From: CAINVV01 sp964506325
GTDB taxonomy: Bacteria; Bacteroidota; Bacteroidia; Bacteroidales; Prolixibacteraceae
Direction: 5' to 3'
Length of the DNA stretch: 5,103 bases
Assembly (NCBI GenBank): GCA_964506325.1
Contig: CAZDLO010000175.1
Location: 1 to 5,103 of the forward strand
Shown here: positions 1 through 5,103 of the stretch, piece after piece
Numbering within the stretch: position 1 is the stretch's first letter
How the letters are laid out: the number at the start of each line of letters is the position of its first letter
Translations under genes and position numbers: made by a program
Notes under the pieces: generated by a model
Told to the model about the DNA's origin: nothing
What the model saw: the letters and a program-made list of their open reading frames with translations, nothing else
The model's database searches: none

Positions 1-698
1 TTACCATAGTCCGACATCAGCTCCATGAACTGGTTGTGGGTGAATTCAATGAACTGGTTCCATTTTTCTGGATATAACTCAGGATCATAGTTCACGTTCC
101 TGTCCAATGGAGGGAAATAGGGATCCCAGTAATATTTGCAGTTCCAGTCGGGTTTCGAAAAGTAAGCCCCTGTCCATAAGCCTTCTGCACGGAAGGCGTC
201 AAATACCTCCTTGGCAATATTGGCCCTGGAATTGGTGTGAAAAGGACACTGTACGGAAGTGACCTTGTATTCCGTATATTTTGAGTCGAACATGCAGAAC
301 CCGTCATGATGCTTGGTGGTGAAGACCACATATTTCATACCGGCATCCCTTGCCGCCTTCGCCCATCGGCCCGGATCAAAACCTGAAGGGTTAAAGGTTC
401 TCTGCAATCCCTCGTATTCTTTTTTGTAGGCAAAATAATCAGATGGCCCGGCACCTTTTTCACGTTTGCACCAACCTTCATCTTCTGGGCACAAAGACCA
501 TGATTCCACAATACCCCATTGACTGTAGGTGCCCCAGTGCATCAGAAGTCCGAATTTGATGTTTTGCCACTCCTCCAGTTTTTTCAGAACCAGGGGATCC
601 GTCTCAGGTACATACCTCTCATCTTCCAGAACAGCCTGCCCGATTGCCATTGAACCGGCAAGAATTACGCAAATTAAGGATAGAAAAATCTTTTTCAT
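1..698 (-). CDS. Secreted alpha-L-fucosidase, GH29 family (N-terminal part, cut by window edge)
   Basis: This is a glycoside hydrolase family 29 enzyme, which removes terminal alpha-L-fucose by a retaining mechanism. The ATG at 698-696 starts an unbroken frame of 232 codons that runs off position 1. Residues 1-20 form a signal peptide (MKK, hydrophobic core, AIG before Gln21), so the enzyme is exported; Cys10 is too early for a lipobox. The catalytic barrel begins near residue 44: KFGLLMHWGTYS (48-59) with the conserved His54, then Glu65-Ser-Trp, and KYVVFTTKHHDGFCMF (122-137) with the His130-His131 pair of the fucose pocket. The family's nucleophile Asp, normally in a WLDGG-like segment, should lie a few residues beyond the cut after SDYG. 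An insertion with two cysteines (Cys70, Cys77) precedes DYF, as I recall for many Bacteroidota members. It lies 100 bases downstream of the sulfatase in the same direction, which suggests joint use on a sulfated fucose-containing glycan. Family assignment is firm; linkage specificity is unknown. Confidence 0.93.
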   Translation of the reverse strand, partial: MKKIFLSLICVILAGSMAIGQAVLEDERYVPETDPLVLKKLEEWQNIKFGLLMHWGTYSQWGIVESWSLCPEDEGWCKREKGAGPSDYFAYKKEYEGLQRTFNPSGFDPGRWAKAARDAGMKYVVFTTKHHDGFCMFDSKYTEYKVTSVQCPFHTNSRANIAKEVFDAFRAEGLWTGAYFSKPDWNCKYYWDPYFPPLDRNVNYDPELYPEKWNQFIEFTHNQFMELMSDYG

Positions 699-728
699 AA
701 TCAGATTAATTATAACGATTCTAATTTA

Positions 729-742
729 CTGACACGTTTCAG
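729..742. promoter_or_regulatory. Imperfect 14-bp palindrome upstream of the fucosidase, possible operator
   Basis: The bases CTGACACGTTTCAG read almost the same on both strands: only one of the seven symmetric pairs mismatches. The site sits about 30 bases upstream of the fucosidase ATG, inside the 100-base gap after the sulfatase stop. One half, CTGAAACG, also occurs exactly at 2395-2402, upstream of the sulfatase. The dyad and its position fit a regulator binding site, but no regulator gene is in the window and the site has no match to a named consensus that I recognise. The rest of the gap holds only a weak AT-rich hairpin (TAAATC/GATTTA, 779-793) just after the sulfatase stop. It has no U-run, so read-through into the fucosidase is plausible. 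Confidence 0.3.
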
Positions 743-798
743 CAGGATGCCGGATAAAAATTACGGTTTACCAAACAATAAATCAGCGATTTAAGTGA

Positions 799-2259
799 TT
801 AATTACTGATCTTCCCGGGCTCTCTCCGGTTTTTCCCGGGATTCTGTGTCAGGTCATCGCCCAGGTCTTCCCGCGCATCCTGGGCAAGCTTCTTCAGTTC
901 AGCAACAACCCCGGGATAATATTCCCTGACGTCGTACTGTTCTCCCGGATCACGGCGCATGTCATACAAACCCTCTTCATGATTGAAGTTTTCATTGGTT
1001 CCTCCCGGAAATCCATCTTTCCCTGGTTGAAATCCGTGATAGGTTCTTCCTGGATGAGCAAAAACCAGTTTCCAGTCTCCATGCCGGATGCCTTCCAGGC
1101 TGTTCTTCCTGTAATAATAGAGGAAGGTCTTACGAGGATTGGCATTGGGTTCCTCTTTCAAAAGAGGCAAAATACTGATCCCGTCAATTTTTTTCGCAGG
1201 AAGCGGAGAATTCGTGATTTCTGCGAAAGTGGGCAAAAGGTCGATGGTGGATGCAAGTTTATTGCAAACAGAACCTGGGGCAATTTGTCCCGGCCACTTC
1301 ATGATACAAGGCTCCCTTTGGCCCCCTTCAAAACTGGCTCCTTTCCCTTCCCGCAAACCACCGGCAGAACCGGCATGATCGCCAAAATTTAGCCACGGTC
1401 CATTGTCGGAAGTGAAAACAACAAGGGTGTTACCTGTCAGCCCGTTGTTCTCCAACGCCTTTAGAATTTCACCGACCGACCAGTCTATTTCCATGATTAC
1501 ATCCCCGAACAACCCTTGCTGGCTTTTCCCTTTAAATTTATCAGAGACAGCCAGGGGAATGTGACACATGGAGTGGGCCAGGTAGATAAAGAACGGATTC
1601 TTCTTGTTTTCATTGATGAACCTCACGGCCTTCCCGGTAAAGATAGTGGTCAGCTCAGACTGATCTTCGAGTGTTTTCATCTCCCTGATTTTTTCATTTC
1701 CCTCAATAAGGGGTAAAGGAGGAAAGCCAGCTTTCCGGCTGTTGCTTTCTGCAGTTGCCGGTTTGCCGTCAAAGTTGACAGGCCACATGTCATTGGAATA
1801 GGGAAGTCCAAGGTATTCATCAAAGCCTTGCTGTAGGGGAAGAAATTCCTTTTGGTCTCCCAGGTGCCATTTTCCGATTGCCACTGTCCGATAATTCTGC
1901 TTTTTCAAAACTTCAGCTATTGTCTCCTCCTCAGGATTTAGTCCGATCTTACTCCCCGGCATAAGTGCCCCGGAGATTCCTACCCTGTTGGGATAACAAC
2001 CTGTCAGGATTCCTGCACGCGAAGCACTGCAGACGGCCTGTGCAGAGACAAAATTGGTGAAGCGAACTCCCTGCGAAGCCATTTTATCAAGATTAGGAGT
2101 GGAATAGCCTGTAGCCCCATAGCAACCCAGGTCTCCATAACCCATGTCATCAATAAATACAACAATGATGTTGACAGGTTTAGGCTTCGGGGCACTGAAT
2201 GCCGGGAAACATGCAATGGCAGCAGTCAAGGCAGCCGAAGATCGTAATAATAAGTTCAT
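799..2259 (-). CDS. Secreted formylglycine-dependent sulfatase (S1 family, arylsulfatase A-like)
   Basis: This S1-type sulfatase hydrolyses sulfate esters, most likely on a carbohydrate. It is 486 residues, a normal length for a single-domain member. Residues 1-23 look like a signal peptide ending near AFSA, so it acts in the periplasm or outside; Cys17 gives only a poor lipobox, so a lipoprotein is less likely. The sulfatase fold starts with NIIVVFIDDMGYGD (30-43), where Asp37-Asp38 bind the metal. CSASRAGILTG (77-87) carries Cys77, the residue converted to formylglycine, in the CxAxR form, with Arg81. GKWHLG (129-134) supplies Lys130 and His132. AHSMCHIPL (228-236) holds His229 and His233. 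SDNGPW (283-288) adds metal ligands Asp284 and Asn285, and Lys305 follows in REGKG. LYDMRRDPGEQ (431-441) is the usual C-terminal signature. GLPYSNDMWP resembles arylsulfatase A types. The substrate cannot be read from sequence. A maturase must be encoded elsewhere. It is probably expressed with the downstream fucosidase. Confidence 0.95.
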   Translation of the reverse strand: MNLLLRSSAALTAAIACFPAFSAPKPKPVNIIVVFIDDMGYGDLGCYGATGYSTPNLDKMASQGVRFTNFVSAQAVCSASRAGILTGCYPNRVGISGALMPGSKIGLNPEEETIAEVLKKQNYRTVAIGKWHLGDQKEFLPLQQGFDEYLGLPYSNDMWPVNFDGKPATAESNSRKAGFPPLPLIEGNEKIREMKTLEDQSELTTIFTGKAVRFINENKKNPFFIYLAHSMCHIPLAVSDKFKGKSQQGLFGDVIMEIDWSVGEILKALENNGLTGNTLVVFTSDNGPWLNFGDHAGSAGGLREGKGASFEGGQREPCIMKWPGQIAPGSVCNKLASTIDLLPTFAEITNSPLPAKKIDGISILPLLKEEPNANPRKTFLYYYRKNSLEGIRHGDWKLVFAHPGRTYHGFQPGKDGFPGGTNENFNHEEGLYDMRRDPGEQYDVREYYPGVVAELKKLAQDAREDLGDDLTQNPGKNRREPGKISN

Positions 2260-2436
2260 CTGTAGACGTTTGTTTGCTGTTTGTAGTTAACTTTCTGAAT
2301 TTCTGATATAAAACAATGTTGCATCCAGATAAAGCTGCTATTTCTGGTTTTGTGGTTTTCCTGTTCAAGCTAAAGTTATAAAAAAGCGCTGAAACTGAAA
2401 CGCAATTTACCTCGATGAAACTTTTTGACAGTGCAT
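2260..2436. other. Intergenic region upstream of the sulfatase; no confident promoter
   Basis: This gap between the transporter's terminator and the sulfatase ATG must hold the sulfatase promoter if the terminator works, since the next gene starts afresh. I find no exact TAnnTTTG element on the minus strand. AT-rich stretches (TTTTTTATAAC near 2376-2386 and TTTTATATC near 2306-2314, minus strand) are possible but poor -7 regions. The directly repeated TGAAAC TGAAAC at 2390-2401 overlaps the CTGAAACG motif also seen upstream of the fucosidase. The last 30 bases before the ATG are A- and C-rich (ACAAACAGCAAACAAAC on the minus strand) with no Shine-Dalgarno sequence, which is ordinary in Bacteroidota leaders. 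No gene is supported here; the frame that overlaps this gap and the transporter end is not protein-like. Confidence 0.5.
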
Positions 2437-2471
2437 AAAAAAAGCCATCCGGATAATGCGGATGGCTTTTT
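2437..2471 (-). terminator. Rho-independent terminator after the galK-transporter unit
   Basis: GCCATCCG (2444-2451) pairs perfectly with CGGATGGC (2459-2466) around a 7-base loop. Flanking A and T runs extend the stem to 13 bp. On the minus strand the stem is followed by seven T residues (complement of 2437-2443). It begins 18 bases after the transporter stop, exactly where an operon end is expected. The A/T runs on both sides mean it could also stop transcription from the plus strand, although no plus-strand gene is seen. It separates the galactose unit from the sulfatase-fucosidase pair. Confidence 0.92.
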
Positions 2472-2489
2472 GATATTTTGAAAAAATTC

Positions 2490-3716
2490 TTACCTGATTT
2501 TGGAACCCTTTTGCGCAAAAAATACAAGGTAGGCATAGTACAGGAACAAGGTACTGACCGCAATGATAACGGATCCGGTTATCGTTTGAACTGCACCCAT
2601 GATAGGCATTAAAATGGCAGCTCCGATAACGGAAGTTGCAATTACACCCGAGGCTACCTTAGCCAGAGGACCTAGATCTTCAAGAGCCAGGTTATAAATT
2701 ACAGGCCACATAATGGAATGGAACAAACCTGTTCCAAGGAAGAGCCACATGGCAACTGCAGGAGCTCCGGCACCCAGGACAAACGAGGAGGCCAACAGCG
2801 CAGCTCCTCCAAAAGAACAAATGGTGAGGATCTGTGCAGCCTTGTATTTCTGAAGGACAAATATTCCAATTACCCGGCCAACCATAAGTCCCCCCCAGTA
2901 AAACTTTAGCATGTCTATTGATTTGATATCCTGCAATCCCAGTTGGTTGACGTAATCTGCAAAAAAACTCGGGATGCCGATTTCTATACCCATATAAAAA
3001 AAGATGGCCAGAGAGCCCAGCCAGACATGGGTGTATTTGAAAGCACTTGATTTGTACTCCTTTGAATCTGCGGAAACATCTCCATCTTCTGCCTTGATTT
3101 CAGGCAGTTTAAGAAAAAACATGATAGCAAGGATCAACAGGGTAACAACACCAATCATCAGGAAAGGTCCCTGGACAATTTTCTGAATTACCGAATTTTC
3201 CAATTTCGCACCCGCTTCAATTTTAGGAGTTACCAACAGGAAAGAGACAAAAATGGGTGCAATAACAGTAGCAACAGAGTTCAGTGCGTTGGTAAGAGTC
3301 AACCGGCTGGCTGCCGTTTCCGGACTACCTAGCGCATTTACATAGGGACCTGCAACTACCTGAAGTATTACAACTCCGATCGCAAATACGGAGACAGTAC
3401 TGAGAAAACCATAATAACCCATGCCAACACCAGGAATACAAAGGAAGAATCCAAATGCAATCAGGGCAAGTCCAAGCAAGACCCCGTTTTTGTAACCAAT
3501 CCGCATCAGCAAAAGTCCAACCGGGATCGAAAGTACATAGGCCCCGTAAAAGAATGTATTCGGAAGTTGTTTCTGTACTTCATCCAGCCCAAATGCATTT
3601 TTTAAAAATTCAATGGTTGAATTATTCATGGTAGTGATGAACCCAAACAGAAAGAACAGGGAAGCCATCACTATTAACGGGAACAAATATTTGCTATTTG
3701 AATCAGTTTTTGTCAT
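2490..3716 (-). CDS. MFS sugar transporter, FHS (fucose/galactose/glucose:H+ symporter) family, probably galactose/glucose
   Basis: This is an inner-membrane sugar permease of 408 residues, a normal length for the family, with about twelve hydrophobic segments. The N-terminal half shows MASLFFLFGFITTMNN (17-32), the family's first helix. GLLLMRIGYKNG (67-78) is the MFS loop 2-3 signature in variant form, and LQVVAGPYVNALG (118-130) followed by ETAASRLTLTNALNS (133-147) is the hallmark of the FHS group. A hydrophilic central loop (about 203-230) separates the halves. FFYMGIEIGIPSFF (239-252) and IMWPVIYNLALEDLG (335-349) mark the second half. The most common form at 122-124 is ANPY; here it reads AGPY. 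It starts 27 bases after galK and is followed by a terminator, so the two form an operon. This arrangement recalls the galK-glucose/galactose transporter pair of Bacteroides. Galactose uptake is therefore the best guess, but L-fucose permeases belong to the same family and a fucosidase lies nearby, so fucose remains possible. Confidence 0.9.
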   Translation of the reverse strand: MTKTDSNSKYLFPLIVMASLFFLFGFITTMNNSTIEFLKNAFGLDEVQKQLPNTFFYGAYVLSIPVGLLLMRIGYKNGVLLGLALIAFGFFLCIPGVGMGYYGFLSTVSVFAIGVVILQVVAGPYVNALGSPETAASRLTLTNALNSVATVIAPIFVSFLLVTPKIEAGAKLENSVIQKIVQGPFLMIGVVTLLILAIMFFLKLPEIKAEDGDVSADSKEYKSSAFKYTHVWLGSLAIFFYMGIEIGIPSFFADYVNQLGLQDIKSIDMLKFYWGGLMVGRVIGIFVLQKYKAAQILTICSFGGAALLASSFVLGAGAPAVAMWLFLGTGLFHSIMWPVIYNLALEDLGPLAKVASGVIATSVIGAAILMPIMGAVQTITGSVIIAVSTLFLYYAYLVFFAQKGSKIR

Positions 3717-3743
3717 TGTCTTATGGTTTAATGAAAGTTAGTT

Positions 3744-4904
3744 TTAGAAAATTCGATTTCCTCCGTCACCAATTTCTGCTACGTAGAACACAGGTTTTAA
3801 CCCCGTTTTTTTGTGGTAATTAAGTCCGACCTGCTCAATAAAGTCATTAACTGCCTCCTCTTTAACCAGGCTGACTGTGCAACCTCCAAAACCACCACCG
3901 GTCATACGGGTTCCAATTACTCCCTCAATCTTACGGCCTTCTTCAACCATGGTGTCAAGTTCTAATCCGGTTACTTCATAATCATCACGCAGTGAGTCAT
4001 GAGAACCGTTCATCAGTTCTCCGAAGCGGACAAGATTCCCTGCTTTGAGTTCTCTTACAGCATCTTCGGTCCTTTTGATTTCACTCACCACATGGCGGGC
4101 TCTCCTTTTAACTGTTTCATTTTCAATCTTATCTTCAACTTTCAGAAAATCCTCCCAGGATAATTCACCCAAGGCAGAAATGTTCATAAAAGGTTGAATA
4201 GCCGCAACTGCTGCATGGCATTCCGCAACCCTTTCATTATATTTTCCGGAATCCAGCTTATGCGGACTGTTGGTATTGCTGATAACTATCTTCACTCCGT
4301 CAAGTTCAACAGGAACTAATTCATAGGCCAAAGTATCGCAATTGAGGAAGATCGCATGATTTTTTGCTCCCATAGCAGAAGCAAACTGGTCCATGATGCC
4401 ACAATTTACAAGTGCAAATTCATGTTCTGCTTTCTGTCCCATCTTTGCCAGCTCAACTTTGTCTATCCCAAAACCAAACTGATCATTGATCATCACAGCC
4501 GTTGCAACTTCAAGGGCGGCAGAGGAGGAGAGTCCGGCACCAGTTGGAACATCACCATAAAAAAGCAAATCAGCCCCTGAATCAAAGGACAGCCCCTTTT
4601 TCATAAATTGGGCAAAAACCCCTATCGGATAGTTGACCCACTCCCTGCCGATTGCCTTGTTCAGGTCTTCAACCTTTACTTCAGCCTCAAACGGTAAATC
4701 AAGGGAGGCAAACCGGACTGTCTTTCGGGATGTCTTTCTTACAAGGCAATAAATACCAAAACTCAGGGCGCACGGAAAAACAAAACCTCCATTGTAATCC
4801 GTATGCTCACCAATAAGATTTACTCTTCCGGGAGAAAAATAACCGTTCATTTCACCTGAACCAAATTTCTTAACAAACAGTTCTTTAAGTTGTTCGATCG
4901 TCAT
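3744..4904 (-). CDS. galK: Galactokinase
   Basis: GalK phosphorylates alpha-D-galactose with ATP to galactose-1-phosphate, the first committed step of the Leloir pathway, in the cytoplasm. The protein is 386 residues, a typical length, with all family motifs. PGRVNLIGEHTDYNGG (25-40) is the galactokinase signature that binds galactose through Arg27, Glu33, His34 and Asp36. GDVPTGAGLSSSAALE (117-132) is the GHMP-kinase phosphate-binding loop. NCGIMDQF (167-174) holds the catalytic base Asp172. MTGGGFGGCTVSLV (334-347) is the third GHMP motif. The ATG at 4904-4902 is preferred because the signature lies at the usual distance from it and a frame beginning earlier would enter the promoter region. 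No Shine-Dalgarno site is visible; the leader is A/T-rich. It is the first gene of a two-gene operon with the downstream sugar transporter. No galactose-1-phosphate uridylyltransferase, epimerase or mutarotase gene is in the window. Confidence 0.97.
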   Translation of the reverse strand: MTIEQLKELFVKKFGSGEMNGYFSPGRVNLIGEHTDYNGGFVFPCALSFGIYCLVRKTSRKTVRFASLDLPFEAEVKVEDLNKAIGREWVNYPIGVFAQFMKKGLSFDSGADLLFYGDVPTGAGLSSSAALEVATAVMINDQFGFGIDKVELAKMGQKAEHEFALVNCGIMDQFASAMGAKNHAIFLNCDTLAYELVPVELDGVKIVISNTNSPHKLDSGKYNERVAECHAAVAAIQPFMNISALGELSWEDFLKVEDKIENETVKRRARHVVSEIKRTEDAVRELKAGNLVRFGELMNGSHDSLRDDYEVTGLELDTMVEEGRKIEGVIGTRMTGGGFGGCTVSLVKEEAVNDFIEQVGLNYHKKTGLKPVFYVAEIGDGGNRIF

Positions 4905-4944
4905 ATTGCTTTGAATAAAATTTATTTGATTTGATTTGGGAAAG

Positions 4945-4952
4945 CAAATATA
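4945..4952 (-). promoter_or_regulatory. Bacteroidota-type -7 promoter element for galK-transporter operon
   Basis: The minus strand reads TATATTTG, an exact match to the TAnnTTTG -7 consensus of the Bacteroidota primary sigma factor. It ends about 40 bases upstream of the galK ATG, which would give a leader of roughly 35 bases. The expected -33 TTTG, some 19-21 bases further upstream, is not present as such; the nearest resemblance is CTTTA within the heptamer repeats. The promoter may therefore be weak or need an activator. The predicted leader contains three tandem CAAAT units (complement of 4924-4938). Confidence 0.6.
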
Positions 4953-4958
4953 AACTAT

Positions 4959-4993
4959 TAAAAGGATAAAGGCTAGAGGCTAAAGGTTAAAGT
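4959..4993. repeat. Five imperfect 7-bp tandem repeats (nTAAAGG) upstream of galK
   Basis: Reading the plus strand in steps of seven gives TAAAAGG, ATAAAGG, CTAGAGG, CTAAAGG and TTAAAGT. Positions 3, 5 and 6 of the unit (A, A, G) are constant and each unit differs from nTAAAGG by at most one base. The array fills the space between the upstream terminator and the -7 element, thus covering the -33 region of the galK promoter. It could be a decayed simple repeat or a set of phased short sites; the sequence alone does not decide. Confidence 0.6.
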
Positions 4994-5033
4994 AAAAAAC
5001 TCCGGAGGTGATTGCATGAACCATCTGCGGAGT
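4994..5033 (-). terminator. Rho-independent terminator of a gene upstream of galK (mostly outside the window)
   Basis: On the minus strand ACTCCG (5033-5028) pairs with CGGAGT (5004-4999). The stem continues through AG/CT and TGGTT/AATCA with two single mismatches to a CATGC loop. A run of six T residues (complement of 4994-4999) overlaps and follows the stem end. This is the layout of an intrinsic terminator for minus-strand transcription entering from beyond position 5103. It explains why galK needs its own promoter just downstream. Confidence 0.72.
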
Positions 5034-5103
5034 CCTGTCTCTATCCATTATTCTATTTGTCATACCGTTGTCCGGGATTGCCGGTATTCTGTTTTTCTGA
5101 GCT
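5034..5103. other. Window-edge segment, possibly the 3' end of an upstream minus-strand gene
   Basis: No gene can be recognised in these 70 bases. If the terminator at 4994-5033 serves a minus-strand gene, the most suitable reading frame is the one entering at 5103 and stopping at TAG 5055-5053, 19 bases before the stem. It would give a 16-residue hydrophilic tail ending in QRYDK. A second minus-strand frame stays open through the hairpin and is less likely. Too little is present to name a product. Confidence 0.2.

Noticed and set aside
92..331. 79-codon minus-strand frame within the fucosidase
   Set aside because: It is out of frame with the clear GH29 coding sequence and has low-complexity composition unlike a protein.
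779..793. Hairpin TAAATC-AGC-GATTTA after the sulfatase stop as a terminator
   Set aside because: The stem is six mostly A-T pairs with no following T-run on the minus strand, so it is too weak to call a terminator.
979..1392. 137-codon open frame on the plus strand inside the sulfatase gene
   Set aside because: It is antisense to well-conserved sulfatase sequence, has no protein-like pattern and no promoter; it is a shadow of the real gene.
2180..2563. 127-codon minus-strand frame spanning the sulfatase start, the intergenic gap and the transporter end
   Set aside because: It overlaps two firm genes in another frame, runs through the terminator hairpin and has no recognisable domain.
5004..5103. 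Plus-strand start: GGAGGTGAT followed by ATG at 5016-5018, open to the window end
   Set aside because: It looks like a perfect Shine-Dalgarno site, but it lies inside the hairpin that ends an upstream minus-strand unit, Bacteroidota seldom use such sites, and the translated 29 residues (MNHLRSPVSIHYS...) resemble no protein start.
1..5103. CRISPR arrays, tRNA or rRNA genes, insertion sequences, phage or toxin-antitoxin modules
   Set aside because: No spaced repeats, cloverleaf, terminal inverted repeats or related proteins were seen; coding density is explained by four ordinary metabolic genes.

Overview
The window looks like a stretch of a Bacteroidota genome. Support for this comes from the protein sequences (galactokinase next to an FHS-type sugar transporter, an exported one-domain sulfatase, a GH29 fucosidase of the type common in that phylum), A-rich upstream regions without clear Shine-Dalgarno sites, and a TAnnTTTG-type -7 element upstream of the galactokinase. 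The genus cannot be named from what is visible. All four genes lie on the minus strand, so transcription runs from high to low coordinates.

Layout in transcription order. Positions 5103-4994 hold the end of an upstream unit: no identifiable gene, but a good Rho-independent terminator on the minus strand (4994-5033). Positions 4993-4905 hold the control region of the next unit: five imperfect heptamer repeats, a TATATTTG -7 element and a short leader. galK (4904-3744) follows, then after 27 bases an MFS sugar transporter (3716-2490), closed by a strong hairpin terminator (2437-2471). A gap of about 175 bases leads to a secreted sulfatase (2259-799). After 100 bases comes the N-terminal 232 codons of a secreted GH29 alpha-L-fucosidase (698 to the window edge).

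How the genes fit together. The first pair is a cytoplasmic/inner-membrane galactose unit: uptake by the transporter and phosphorylation to galactose-1-phosphate by GalK for the Leloir pathway. The second pair is extracytoplasmic: a formylglycine-dependent sulfatase and a fucosidase that could desulfate and defucosylate a sulfated, fucose-containing glycan. If that glycan also contains galactose, the two pairs would form one route from polymer to central metabolism, but this link is inferred from adjacency only. No SusC/SusD pair, regulator gene or formylglycine-generating enzyme is in the window.

I found no previously undescribed system. The points most worth a second look are the shared CTGAAACG motif upstream of both sulfatase and fucosidase, the heptamer repeats at the galK promoter, and an unusual residue in the sulfatase active-site region.
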